The translations under genes were made by a program, and so were the position numbers. Shown piece by piece: positions 17,070 to 25,811 of a DNA stretch of 51,945 nucleotides (its first letter is position 1; the number at the start of each line of letters is the position of its first letter). The stretch is from Nannocystis exedens (GTDB lineage: Bacteria; Myxococcota_A; Polyangia; Polyangiales; Polyangiaceae). Below the pieces are notes generated by a model. The model saw nothing but the letters and a program-made list of their open reading frames with translations, was not told the origin of the DNA and searched no databases. Where the stretch lies: positions 1 to 51,945 of the forward strand of contig CAMAVR010000020.1 of assembly GCA_945861885.1 (NCBI GenBank). Reading direction: 5' to 3'.

Positions 17070-18107
17070 TTGATTCGCTTCGACGTCACCAGATGGGCGG
17101 CATTGGTTGTCGCCGCGGCAGCTGGATTGATGTTTTTGCCCCCCTGGCGACCGATTTCGGAATCGGTGACCGTCGCCGATCCGAATGTGAAAGTTCTCCG
17201 CGTCGGTCTTGTGTTTGATGTCGGTGGGCGCGGCGACAAGAGTTTTAACGACGCGGCGTACGGGGGGCTCGCGCGGGCGCGCGATGAGTTTAACTTTGAC
17301 GTGAGCTATCTCGAACCGGCCGGCTCTGAAGATCGCGAAGCGGCGATGCGCCTTTTCGCGTCGCGCGGCTTCGACCTCGTGATCGGCGTCGGCTTTATTT
17401 TTTCGAGCGACATCAATGAAGTCGCGCTCGAATATCCGAATGTTCGATTTGCGTGCGTCGATTACACGCCAAACGCCGACCCGATCCCTCCAAACGTCGC
17501 CGGAATTGCATTTCATGAAGAAGAAGGCGCATTTTTGGCCGGCTCAATCGCGGGGCTTCTGTCAAAAACAGAGCATGTTGGGTTTATCGGTGGAATGGAC
17601 AGCCCGATCATCCGTAAATTTGAGGTCGGGTACGCCGCGGGGGTAAAAGCAGTCTGCCCGAAGTGTATCGTTCATGCGGCCTACGCTGGCGGTTCGCCCG
17701 ACGCATTTCGCGACCCCGCAAAAGGCAAATCGCTAACGATCAGCCAAATCGCAGCCGGCGCCGACGTGTTTTTTCACGCGTCCGGCGCAACCGGTCACGG
17801 CGTGTTTGAAGCGGCTCACGACGCGCACGCAATCGCGATCGGCGTCGACTCCGATCAGTACAGCGAGATGCCCGACACGATCGTAACGAGCATGCTTAAA
17901 CGCGGCGACGTTGCTGTATACGAAATCGCCAAAGCGGTCGCGCTCGGCAATTTCGTTGGCGGAATGCACATGCTCGGTCTGAAAGAAGGTGCGCTCGATT
18001 TCGTGCGCGGCGAACACGCAGCGCGCCTCCCCGAAAGCGTCATCGCGCGCACCGATGAATTGCGAAGTGAAATCATCGAAGGGAAACGGCACGTCCCATC
18101 ACGGTAG
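17070..18107 (+). CDS. BMP/PnrA-like substrate-binding protein
   Basis: 345 residues of the Bmp/Med/PnrA family of periplasmic-binding proteins, whose known members bind purine nucleosides for an ABC importer. Diagnostic segments are VGLVFDVGGRGDKSFNDAAYGG (about 45-66, quoted as a whole family box), FDLVIGVGFIF, FACVDYTPN, HEEEGAFLAGSIAGLL, VGFIGGMDSPIIRKFEVGYAAG and IAIGVDSDQYSEMPDTIVTSM. The start is TTG directly after the previous TAA, forming TAATTG. The N-terminus has a membrane segment (WAALVVAAAAGLMFLP) but no lipobox, so it may be membrane-anchored rather than lipidated. No ABC transporter genes are adjacent, which is unusual. Confidence 0.85.
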   Translation: MIRFDVTRWAALVVAAAAGLMFLPPWRPISESVTVADPNVKVLRVGLVFDVGGRGDKSFNDAAYGGLARARDEFNFDVSYLEPAGSEDREAAMRLFASRGFDLVIGVGFIFSSDINEVALEYPNVRFACVDYTPNADPIPPNVAGIAFHEEEGAFLAGSIAGLLSKTEHVGFIGGMDSPIIRKFEVGYAAGVKAVCPKCIVHAAYAGGSPDAFRDPAKGKSLTISQIAAGADVFFHASGATGHGVFEAAHDAHAIAIGVDSDQYSEMPDTIVTSMLKRGDVAVYEIAKAVALGNFVGGMHMLGLKEGALDFVRGEHAARLPESVIARTDELRSEIIEGKRHVPSR

Positions 18108-18138
18108 CGATCCGCCATCTGGCGCGGCCGAGCTACCG
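18102..18138 (+). terminator. Nested hairpin overlapping the BMP gene stop
   Basis: An outer stem of CGGTAGC (18102-18108) with GCTACCG (18132-18138) encloses an inner stem of CGCCA (18113-18117) with TGGCG (18120-18124). It begins at the stop codon of the BMP-like gene. No T tract follows, so intrinsic termination is uncertain. Confidence 0.35.
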
Positions 18139-18237
18139 ACCTCTCCTTGCCGTGACGCGTTTGTTCCATCGACATAAGCCACACCGTAACGGTACCGTGT
18201 TCCTCACTTAGGGCGAGCCCACCGTAGGAGGTAAGGC

Positions 18238-19869
18238 ATGAACAGGGAATCGGATTCATCGTTTTCGCGCGCGTTTTCGCGCATTTTTCGGTTAATGTCG
18301 GTTGCAAGCATCGCTGTGGTGCCGGTCGTCGCCATCGGATGCAGCTCGACAAGCACACCCTTTGGCACATCGGGGAGCGTCGACACCGCGCGCCCAGGCG
18401 CAAACCCAACAGCACCGGCGTCCCCAAACAACAGCGGCGGTGAAGCGGCGAATCCATCGCAGCCATCGCCGTTCGCTCCGACAAACTCACCAAGCGACGG
18501 CGCTTCGTCAGGTTCGCCGGGTGCGAGTGGCTGCGTCGGCCTTCAATGTCATCAGAAAGCGTGCCCAAACGGCGGCACAACAAGCGTGAGCGGCATCGTG
18601 TACGACCCGGCGGGGCATAACCCTCTCTACAATGTTGTCGTCTACGTGCCCAACAGCGAGCTCGCGCCGCTCCCTTCGGGCGCGTCGTGCGATTCATGCA
18701 ACAGCCTATTTTCGGGCAATCCAATTGCAGTCGCGGCAACCGACGCTTACGGGAAGTTTACGCTGAAAGATGTCCCTGAAGGGTCCGACATTCCGCTAGT
18801 AATCCAGGCCGGTAAATGGCGAAAAAAGATCACGCTTGCCAAAGTAGCCGGCTGCCAAGACAACCCACAGCCCGATAAATCGCTAACGCTCCCCAAAAAT
18901 CACATTGAGGGGGACATCCCAAACATGGCGATTTCGACCGGTAGCGCCGACGCGCTCGAGTGTCTCCCACTCCGCCTCGGAGTTGATGCCTCCGAGTATG
19001 TCCCTGGCAATTCGAAAGCGGGTCGCGTTCATATTTTTGTCGGCGGCACCATGGAGGATCCTGCCAGCAGCGGTGGCGGCTGGGGCTCAAGCCTGCTCGA
19101 TTCGCCAAACACGTCGCCTCCAGGTCCAGCAAGTACGAAATCGCTGTGGAACACGAAAGCGAGTTTGATGAACTTCGATCTAGTCCTCTTGTCGTGCGAA
19201 GGCGATGAAGCGAAGGGGATGAACCAACAGGCGATGCACGACTACGCGAGCGCGGGCGGCCGCATCTTCGCATCGCACTTTCATTACTCGTGGTTCAACA
19301 CGGGGCCATACGCCTCGGAAAATCTAGCAACGTGGACTCCAGGGACGCAGGACGTCACTTCAACCAACTTTGGGAGTTTTGATCTCGATTCGTTCGGGTC
19401 GGTCAAAGGCGACATCATAACAACGTTCCCCAAAGGGGCGGCGCTCAAGACGTGGCTCGAAAATACGCGCGCGCTGACGAATGGTCAGCTTAAAATCAAA
19501 CAGGCGAAGCACAACGCCGACGTGGGGCCCACGCACACGGCTTCCCAGGCTTGGATTGTCGCGGAAGAGCAATCGACCGCCCCTGGAGCAACCGAGTATT
19601 TTTCGTTCAACACGCCGACCGATGCGGCGCCAGGTGCTGACGGCGCGCCGGCATATTGCGGCCGGGTGGTATTCAGCGACCTGCACGTAGGGGTCGACGC
19701 GGTGAGCCCATTCGGAGGCGGCCACGTTGTGCCGACGCGCTGTCTCTCCTCGGAACTCTCACCCCAAGAAAAAGCGCTCGAATTTATGCTGTTTGACCTC
19801 TCTTCGTGCGTGACCCCAGACAACCGGCCGCCCGTCCTACCGCCAGTGGCGCCGCCCATCGTGCATTAA
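18238..19869 (+). CDS. Lipoprotein with carboxypeptidase-regulatory-like and GATase-like regions
   Basis: 543 residues. The signal peptide ends in VVAIGC with lipidated Cys35. A Ser/Pro/Gly-rich linker (about 36-95) leads to a carboxypeptidase regulatory-like beta domain at about 110-215 (SVSGIVYDPAGHNPLYNVVVYVP, AATDAYGKFTLKDVPEG) rich in cysteine pairs (GCVGLQCHQKAC, CDSCNS). Residues about 235-400 resemble a ThuA/GATase-like alpha/beta fold, with NFDLVLLSCEGDE and YASAGGRIFASHFHYSWF. I associate this architecture with myxobacterial lipoproteins that are often mislabelled; no function is established. The start is firm, with AGGAGGTAAGGC just upstream. The gene ends 3 nt before a repeat copy. 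Confidence 0.7.
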   Translation: MNRESDSSFSRAFSRIFRLMSVASIAVVPVVAIGCSSTSTPFGTSGSVDTARPGANPTAPASPNNSGGEAANPSQPSPFAPTNSPSDGASSGSPGASGCVGLQCHQKACPNGGTTSVSGIVYDPAGHNPLYNVVVYVPNSELAPLPSGASCDSCNSLFSGNPIAVAATDAYGKFTLKDVPEGSDIPLVIQAGKWRKKITLAKVAGCQDNPQPDKSLTLPKNHIEGDIPNMAISTGSADALECLPLRLGVDASEYVPGNSKAGRVHIFVGGTMEDPASSGGGWGSSLLDSPNTSPPGPASTKSLWNTKASLMNFDLVLLSCEGDEAKGMNQQAMHDYASAGGRIFASHFHYSWFNTGPYASENLATWTPGTQDVTSTNFGSFDLDSFGSVKGDIITTFPKGAALKTWLENTRALTNGQLKIKQAKHNADVGPTHTASQAWIVAEEQSTAPGATEYFSFNTPTDAAPGADGAPAYCGRVVFSDLHVGVDAVSPFGGGHVVPTRCLSSELSPQEKALEFMLFDLSSCVTPDNRPPVLPPVAPPIVH

Positions 19870-19872
19870 AAT

Positions 19873-19907
19873 CCCGTAAACGTGCCCGTGCCCGTACACG
19901 TGCCCGG
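19873..19907 (+). repeat. 35-bp dispersed repeat, copy B1 (left arm of hairpin)
   Basis: Inverted relative to the other copies on the + strand, with one substitution (GTACAC instead of GTAAAC). It starts 3 nt after the TAA of the rightward lipoprotein gene. Relative to that gene's transcript it therefore has the same orientation as copies A, C and D. It is followed by six T. Confidence 0.9.
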
Positions 19908-19935
19908 TTTTTTCTGCGCATTGCCGGAGAAAAAG

Positions 19936-19970
19936 CCGGGCACGTTTACGGGCACGGGCACGTTTACGGG
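19936..19970 (-). repeat. 35-bp dispersed repeat, copy B2 (right arm of hairpin)
   Basis: Identical over 35 bp to copies A and D on the + strand. This is the only copy not lying next to an upstream stop codon in the common orientation; it lies about 150 bp before the start of the next rightward gene. Confidence 0.9.
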
Positions 19971-20117
19971 GCAGATCAGACTTGCGATCACTCCCTTCTC
20001 AGTTCCGGACGTTGCTCCCCAAAGGTTGCGTTAATTCCATACCGTGTCACGACACGGAATTGACCCGCCGTCGTTTCGATAGGCTCGTTTGGACACGGAC
20101 TACTCAGGGAGAAATGC

Positions 20118-21479
20118 ATGTCATCTCGGTCGCGCGCATTTGGATTGTTCTGGTTTTTTGCCGCTGTCGGCGCGTTGTCGCTCAGTGCCGCAGGGTGTGG
20201 ATCGCCAGACCACACGGCGCCTGAGGAGGCGATTGACGTTGGCGAAGAGGCCGACACAACTGCTCCTGAAGCTGCTGCTCCTGGCAAGACTGACGGCGCG
20301 ACACGCGCCCGTGATGCGCGACTCGCGCGTCTGAAGCGCCTGGAAACAGCGATCACGTTGGTCGATACAATTGCCGATCTCCTCGCCGAGGATGAATCGT
20401 CCATTCATCTCATCGAGATCTTTAGACTCAACGCAGCCACGCTCCGCAGCGCCTCAAAAGAGGTGACTACCGCCACCGATGACGCCGCACCAGCAGCGGC
20501 GGGATCTGAGGCTCTCGAAGAGGCCGACGCACTAATCGAGGCGACGCTGCCAACTGTCGCCGACAACGCGCCGGCTACAGCAAAACCAGAGATGCCGGCT
20601 ACAGCAAAACCAGAGATCAAGAGAAGGCACCCGGCGCCACTGTTCGGGCGATTTGCGAGGCCGCGTGTGCTGCCAGTACGACCGCTACCCAGCGATTCGC
20701 CTAGCGAGTCGGATGGCGAAAGCGAATCGGATGATTCCGACGGGATGCCTTATTACCCGGCCTGGCGCCCCGACGGGATGCCCCGGCCCGCCGACGACTG
20801 GGGGCACTATCCCGTCCCCGCCTGGATGCACCAGCCCGTCGACGACGGGACGCGTCCCGTCCCCGCCTGGATGCACGCTGCCCCCCTCCCGTGGAACATC
20901 CACCCCACCGGCGCCGACGACGAGCCCGCAGAGGCTCAGTTCCACGAGGCAGCCGTCGAAGATCCTCTGTTTCAACGGGCCGTGATCGTTAGAGGAGCGG
21001 CGTTTGTCCCCCCGCCAGCTGGTCCTGCACCGGCGGCCGCCGCTACCGATCTTCCGATAGCGACACGCAACGATTCGTCGGGGAGCTCCTCGCAGGCACC
21101 GACCTTCGCTAGCACGCACCCGTCCCTCGCAGGCAGGCAGATCTTTCGCAGCAGCGGAAGCCTTGCGGTCAAGGACAACACCTCGCTCTCAACGCCACTC
21201 CACAACTACCGCGCCGCGCGTAGCGCCGAACTACGGTTTGGCGGCACCAATACCGCACCAACCGGTCGATTCGTTTGGCCGCCCCCGTCAGAAGCATCGT
21301 CGAGCCGCCCAGCAGCGCCGCCGGTCCGACTCACCACGGAGCGCCTGGCCGCGTTCAACGCGCAACAAACCGCTCAACCGATCGACTTTCAGTTCTACCC
21401 GCCCGCCCACCAAGACTCGGCTGAGACCGTTTCTGAATCAGAATTGCTCCGTAGAGACGAAGAAAGCGGCGTAAACTAG
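20118..21479 (+). CDS. Low-complexity lipoprotein with tandem repeats
   Basis: 453 residues with a lipoprotein signal ending in LSAAGC (Cys27). The first part is acidic and Ala/Glu-rich. A perfect 8-residue tandem (PATAKPEM, PATAKPEI) is encoded by near-identical 24-bp units at 20571-20617. A 15-residue repeat beginning PVPAWMH is encoded by a 45-bp unit starting at 20812 and 20857. A Ser/Asp run (SPSESDGESESDDSD) lies between them. The C-terminal half is Pro/Ala-rich and probably disordered. I recognise no domain; a surface stalk or decoy-like protein is possible, but nothing shows it. ATG start with AGGGAGAA upstream. It converges on mutS2, whose stop is 14 nt away. Confidence 0.65.
   Translation: MSSRSRAFGLFWFFAAVGALSLSAAGCGSPDHTAPEEAIDVGEEADTTAPEAAAPGKTDGATRARDARLARLKRLETAITLVDTIADLLAEDESSIHLIEIFRLNAATLRSASKEVTTATDDAAPAAAGSEALEEADALIEATLPTVADNAPATAKPEMPATAKPEIKRRHPAPLFGRFARPRVLPVRPLPSDSPSESDGESESDDSDGMPYYPAWRPDGMPRPADDWGHYPVPAWMHQPVDDGTRPVPAWMHAAPLPWNIHPTGADDEPAEAQFHEAAVEDPLFQRAVIVRGAAFVPPPAGPAPAAAATDLPIATRNDSSGSSSQAPTFASTHPSLAGRQIFRSSGSLAVKDNTSLSTPLHNYRAARSAELRFGGTNTAPTGRFVWPPPSEASSSRPAAPPVRLTTERLAAFNAQQTAQPIDFQFYPPAHQDSAETVSESELLRRDEESGVN
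20571..20617 (+). repeat. 24-bp tandem duplication inside the lipoprotein gene
   Basis: The unit begins CCGGCTACAGCAAAACCAGA and is repeated directly at 20571 and 20595, encoding PATAKPE twice. Near-identity at DNA level suggests a recent slippage event. Confidence 0.85.
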
Positions 21480-21492
21480 CGATTCGGGGCCG

Positions 21493-23916
21493 TCAAACTA
21501 ACCAAGCAACCGTCGCGCCGTCGCCCCCTTCTTCTGGGGTGGCGGCGCGAAATTGCTCGATGTAGCGACTATTTCTCAGCTCTTCGCGAACCGCGTCTTT
21601 TAGCGCTCCCGTCCCGTGCCCATGCACGAAGAACACGACGCGGCGTGAATCGGTAAGCGCGCGGTCCAAAAATGCGGTCGCCATCGACAGCGCATCGTCG
21701 ACGCGCATCCCGCGCAAATCGCACGTGTTGTCGCTCGTCTGAATCGCTACTTCGAGCGACTGCGGCGTCATGCTTCTGACAGCACCGACGCGGGGAGCGG
21801 CAGATCTCGGCTGCTTCGTCGCCCCCACTCTAAGATCGCTGACCGAAACTTTCAGCTTTAACGGACCTGCTGCGACGCGCACTTCGCCGCCGGCAAGCAC
21901 TTCGACAATTTCGGCCTCGGCGCGGAGGCGCGGGACGTACACGCGCCCCCCTTTTTTTAGCTGATTTGGCGCCACAGCATCGCGCGACGCTTCACCTTGT
22001 CGAAGCACGAGCGACTCTAACTCGCCGCCGAGCGCGACCGACGATGCCACGCGTTCAAGCGCGCGCGCCGCATCGCGAAGCGCCCCCTCGTCGACCGACT
22101 TCGTTCGCATGCGCACTTGCGCCGCGCGCAAATCTTCTTTTGCGCGACGAAGCCGCTGCATCAGCGCCTCGCCTTCGCGCGTCAGCACGGTTCGCTCGCG
22201 CGCTTTCGCCTGCTCGACTTCCGCCTCGAGGCGCACGCGCAAAACTTCGGCCTCACGCTCTCGCGCATCGGCCGCTTGCCGAGCTAAATCGAGCGCCGAA
22301 CGCTCGTCGTTCAGCTTGCGCACGAGCTGCTCAAAATTGCGGTCTTCGCGCGACAAAAACCGATGCGCGCGATCGACCACGGTTGACGGCATTCCGTACT
22401 GACGCGCCACCGCAAGCGCGCTAGAACTCCCCGGCACTCCGCGTGTCACACGAAACGTCGGCCGAAGCGCTTCGATGTCGAAACCGACCGACGCGTTTTC
22501 AAAACGCTCGTCGCCTAGAGCCAGAGCTTTGAGCCCTTCATAGTGGGTCGTCACAACGACCGCGCCGCCCCGCGCGCATAGCGAGTCAAGCACCCCCGCT
22601 GCAAGCGCCTCCCCTTCGCGAGGGTCTGTCCCTCCGGCGAGCTCATCGAGGAGCACGAGCGAGCCGCGATGTGTCTCTTCGAGCACCGTGACGAGGTTCC
22701 GCACATGCGCGCTAAACGTCGACAAATTTTTGTGCAAATTCTGTTCGTCGCCGACGTCTGTCAGCACCGTGTCGAAAATCCCCACAGTGCTCTGAGGCGC
22801 GCATGCGATCGGTAGCCCGGCGCGCACCATCAACGCGGCAAGGCCGATCGTTTTTAACGCAACCGTCTTCCCGCCTGCGTTCGGACCGCTGACGACCATC
22901 GCGCGACCGGCCGCGATCGCCAGATCGCTTGCGACCACATCGCCTTTGCCGAGCATGTCGAGAACGAGAAGCGGATGGCGCGCGTCGATCAGATCGATGT
23001 GCGGCTCATCGACCACGTTCACAAACGACAGCGACAGCTCTTCGGCGAGCCTTGCTGTTGCCGCACGCACATCCGCGCGCGCAATCGCAATCACCGCCGC
23101 TTCAATGCTCGGCAGCACATCGGCCAAAACAAGCGACAGACTCGCATAAATCGCCTGCTCTTCGCGCTGCACTTCGGATTCAAGAACTTTTAGACGGTTG
23201 CCGAGCTGAATGACCGCTCGCGGCTCCAAAAACAGTGTCGCCCCGCTGCTGCTCGTCGCGTGCAAAAGGCCGGGGAAGCGCTCGTGCGAATCGGACCTGA
23301 CCGGAAGGACGTAGCGCCCTTCGCGCTCGGCGATGTAGCGATCTTGAAGCGCCGATTCGTAGCGCCCCATGATGTCTTCGAGACGCGACAAAATGCGCTG
23401 CCGCGATGCGCTCGCTTCAGCGCGTAGCTCGCGGAGCCGCGGACTCGCTTTGTCAGAGAGTGTCCCGTCCGGCTCAAACGCCGACGACACTTCATCGGCC
23501 GCGGCATCGAGCATCGGATCGGTCGTACAAGCATCCAACAGCGCGGGGAGACGCACTTTACGCATGCCGAGAAAGCGACGAAGCCCTCGAGCTTGCGCGA
23601 GCACCGATGCGACAGCTCGAAGTTCGATCGCGCCGAGCACCCCCGAAACGCGCAGGCGACTTAGCGCCTCGGCGACATCAACCAGCTCGCCGAAGAGAAG
23701 CGGTTCGCCATCGCGCAAAAGCTCGCTCGCTTCGCGCGCTTCGTCGAGGGCGCGACGGAGCTCGGCGTTTGACTCGATAAACGGCAAATGGAGCGCCGCT
23801 TCGCGCCCCATCGGCGTACCGCACCGCTCGGCAAGAGCGCCGAGGACGCGATCCCATTCGAGATCGTGCCTCGTTTTTTCGGGGCACATCTTCAATACAA
23901 CAGCTGACTCACTCAT
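21493..23916 (-). CDS. mutS2: MutS2 ATPase with Smr domain
   Basis: 807 residues. MutS2 is a MutS-like ABC-type ATPase linked to suppression of recombination and, in Bacillus, to rescue of collided ribosomes. Core and clamp cover about 1-340; ATPase motifs follow: Walker A VSGPNAGGKT (342-351), STFSAH signature region, and DELAGGTDPREG. A coiled-coil of Arg/Glu/Ala lies at about 510-640. The C-terminal Smr domain (about 728-807) shows CDLRG and HGHGTGALKDAVRE, the latter typical of the Smr nuclease site. The ATG overlaps the previous gene's TAA by one base (TAATG), so translation is coupled to the FHA-GAF-sigma54 activator. Confidence 0.95.
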   Translation of the reverse strand: MSESAVVLKMCPEKTRHDLEWDRVLGALAERCGTPMGREAALHLPFIESNAELRRALDEAREASELLRDGEPLLFGELVDVAEALSRLRVSGVLGAIELRAVASVLAQARGLRRFLGMRKVRLPALLDACTTDPMLDAAADEVSSAFEPDGTLSDKASPRLRELRAEASASRQRILSRLEDIMGRYESALQDRYIAEREGRYVLPVRSDSHERFPGLLHATSSSGATLFLEPRAVIQLGNRLKVLESEVQREEQAIYASLSLVLADVLPSIEAAVIAIARADVRAATARLAEELSLSFVNVVDEPHIDLIDARHPLLVLDMLGKGDVVASDLAIAAGRAMVVSGPNAGGKTVALKTIGLAALMVRAGLPIACAPQSTVGIFDTVLTDVGDEQNLHKNLSTFSAHVRNLVTVLEETHRGSLVLLDELAGGTDPREGEALAAGVLDSLCARGGAVVVTTHYEGLKALALGDERFENASVGFDIEALRPTFRVTRGVPGSSSALAVARQYGMPSTVVDRAHRFLSREDRNFEQLVRKLNDERSALDLARQAADAREREAEVLRVRLEAEVEQAKARERTVLTREGEALMQRLRRAKEDLRAAQVRMRTKSVDEGALRDAARALERVASSVALGGELESLVLRQGEASRDAVAPNQLKKGGRVYVPRLRAEAEIVEVLAGGEVRVAAGPLKLKVSVSDLRVGATKQPRSAAPRVGAVRSMTPQSLEVAIQTSDNTCDLRGMRVDDALSMATAFLDRALTDSRRVVFFVHGHGTGALKDAVREELRNSRYIEQFRAATPEEGGDGATVAWLV

Positions 23917-25796
23917 TACCGCTCACTTCCAACCATAAGCCCCGAAGGCACACTTGCCGCTCCACTTGGAATCGGATTCGCCTCGCGCTCGAGATATCTA
24001 AAAATGGTGCGCGGGTCGACACCGAGGTCGCGCGCCGTCTGCGTCCGGTTCCCGTTGTTGCGCTCCAGCGACTCCAAAACATACCGCCGCTGAAACTCTT
24101 CTTTCGCTTTTTCAAGCGGCAATATCGGCGCATCGCCAGCCGTTGTCAGATCCATATCTTCCGGCGTCAACATCGACCGCTCGCACAACACGAGCGCCTT
24201 GCGAATCCGATTTTCGAGCTGCCGAATATTCCCCGGCCACGAATACTTTTTTATCGCCGCGAGCCCTTGCGGGGTAAACCCTTGCACAGTTGAGTGAAGC
24301 TCGTCTGCGAACTTCGACAAAAGCGCTTTTGCAATCACAAGCACGTCGTCACCACGCTCGCGGAGCGGCGGCAGCCAAATATTGACGACGTTGAGGCGGT
24401 AGTAGAGATCTTCGCGAAAGCGTCCTCCGCGAATCTCGTCTTCGAGAATGCGGTTGGTCGCCGCGACGACGCGAATATCAACTTTTTCGGGGCGCGAATC
24501 GCCGACGCGAAATACCACCCGCTCTTGCAGCGCGCGGAGCAATTTTACCTGCAAATTTAGCGGCAATTCGCCGATTTCATCGAGAAATAACGTCCCCTTG
24601 TCGGCGACTTGAAACTTCCCTGGGCGCGACGCTACCGCTCCCGTAAACGCGCCGCGGACGTGACCGAAAAGCTCGCTTTCGATCAAGTTCTCGGGAATCG
24701 CTCCGCAGTTGATCACGACGAACGGCCCGTTTGCTCGATTGGACCGACGATGAAGCTCGCGCGCAATCAGCTCTTTCCCCGTCCCGGTTTCGCCGGTAAT
24801 GAGGACGCCGATATCGGTTGTTGCTACTTTTTGCAGCTTGCGAAAAACCTCCATCATCGACGGGCAGACGCCGATAATTTCGCCGAACCGCTTGTCTTTT
24901 AGCTCGGCGGCGAGCTTCTCTTTGTCGGCGCGAAGCGCGTAGAGAAGCATCGCGTTTTGCAAAATGATCGACGCTTGGCCCGCAAAAATCGCCAGCACAT
25001 CGAGCTGCGATCGCTGAAAAAGCCCCTTCACGCGATCGTTGCCGACATAGAGCGCCCCCATCACCGCTCCTTGCGAAATCAGCGGCGCGCACATCACACT
25101 CGAGAGCCGGAGCGCGACGACACTCTCGCTCGACCCGAACTGCGCATCGGTCGCCGCATCGCTGACAATCACCGGCCTCGCCGTTTCGAACACTTTTTGC
25201 ACGATGCTGTCTGAAAACGTGCCGCCGGCGCCGACCATCTCCCGGTTCACCTGACGGGACGCGCGGATTGTCGGCCGGCCGTCGGCGTTGGGGCCGTCAG
25301 AAAGGAGCAAAACAAGGCCCTTTTCGGCCCCGGTCACTTCGATCACCGCATCGAGCATCGCCTCGAGAAGATCGTCGAGCCCGGCGAGCGTCATTAACTT
25401 TTCGCTAAATTCGTGCAGCTTCCGAAGCCCTGCGAGCTGCGCCCCTTCACTGCCGGGGGCGAACGGTTCATCGGCGCCGCCGGCTGCACGCCGCGCTGAC
25501 GCCGGCTCGTCGAACATGCTGAAGACGAAATCGGCATCGCCGAGGCGGATGCGGTCGCCGTGCACAAGTCGCGCGCGGCGCTTCTTCTTCCCGTTGATCA
25601 GAATACCCCCGCGCTTATCAACCTCTTCGAGACTGAAATCGCGCCCGTCGAAAAGGACCTGCGCGTGCACATCGGCGAGCTCTTTCGTGGCGACCGCAAT
25701 GTCGTTGCCGAGCTCCCGTCCGATTGTCACAACCGGCTTGTAGAGAACAAATGCGCGCGGCGCGCCTTGGGGGGGAGACCACTTTAAAATAGGCAT
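23916..25796 (-). CDS. FHA-GAF sigma-54-dependent transcriptional activator
   Basis: 626 residues. An N-terminal FHA domain (about 22-95; [19 protein letters not shown]) would bind phosphothreonine, although the usual Ser-x-x-His reads ADVH. A GAF sensor domain spans about 130-285. The AAA+ sigma54-interaction domain has Walker A GETGTGKE (335-342), the sigma54 contact GAFTGA (382-387) and Walker [13 protein letters not shown]. It ends in a Fis-type HTH ([19 protein letters not shown]), then a short Pro/Ser tail. FHA-containing enhancer-binding proteins are typical of myxobacteria, where Ser/Thr kinases feed sigma54 promoters. Its target genes are not evident. It is coupled to mutS2 by a one-base overlap. 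Confidence 0.93.
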   Translation of the reverse strand: MPILKWSPPQGAPRAFVLYKPVVTIGRELGNDIAVATKELADVHAQVLFDGRDFSLEEVDKRGGILINGKKKRRARLVHGDRIRLGDADFVFSMFDEPASARRAAGGADEPFAPGSEGAQLAGLRKLHEFSEKLMTLAGLDDLLEAMLDAVIEVTGAEKGLVLLLSDGPNADGRPTIRASRQVNREMVGAGGTFSDSIVQKVFETARPVIVSDAATDAQFGSSESVVALRLSSVMCAPLISQGAVMGALYVGNDRVKGLFQRSQLDVLAIFAGQASIILQNAMLLYALRADKEKLAAELKDKRFGEIIGVCPSMMEVFRKLQKVATTDIGVLITGETGTGKELIARELHRRSNRANGPFVVINCGAIPENLIESELFGHVRGAFTGAVASRPGKFQVADKGTLFLDEIGELPLNLQVKLLRALQERVVFRVGDSRPEKVDIRVVAATNRILEDEIRGGRFREDLYYRLNVVNIWLPPLRERGDDVLVIAKALLSKFADELHSTVQGFTPQGLAAIKKYSWPGNIRQLENRIRKALVLCERSMLTPEDMDLTTAGDAPILPLEKAKEEFQRRYVLESLERNNGNRTQTARDLGVDPRTIFRYLEREANPIPSGAASVPSGLMVGSER

Positions 25797-25811
25797 CGGT
25801 TGAGCGTATGC

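Larger units (their letters stand above)
19873..19970. repeat. Long hairpin made of two inverted repeat copies
   Basis: Copies B1 (19873-19907) and B2 (19936-19970) pair over 35 bp with one mismatch. Pairing continues inward through 19908-19915 with 19928-19935 (one G-T), leaving a 12-nt loop at 19916-19927. The total stem is about 43 bp. In RNA this would be very stable, and T-rich tracts flank the loop. It separates two same-strand lipoprotein genes. Confidence 0.9.

Noticed and set aside
17855..18739. 294-codon leftward frame
   Set aside because: Crosses two rightward genes with firm starts; Arg/Cys-rich translation without any domain.
19806..20063. Rightward frame through the repeat hairpin encoding a GHVYGHG-type peptide
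   Set aside because: The peptide arises only because the 18-bp period keeps frame; five of six frames of the repeat are open, so it is not evidence of coding.
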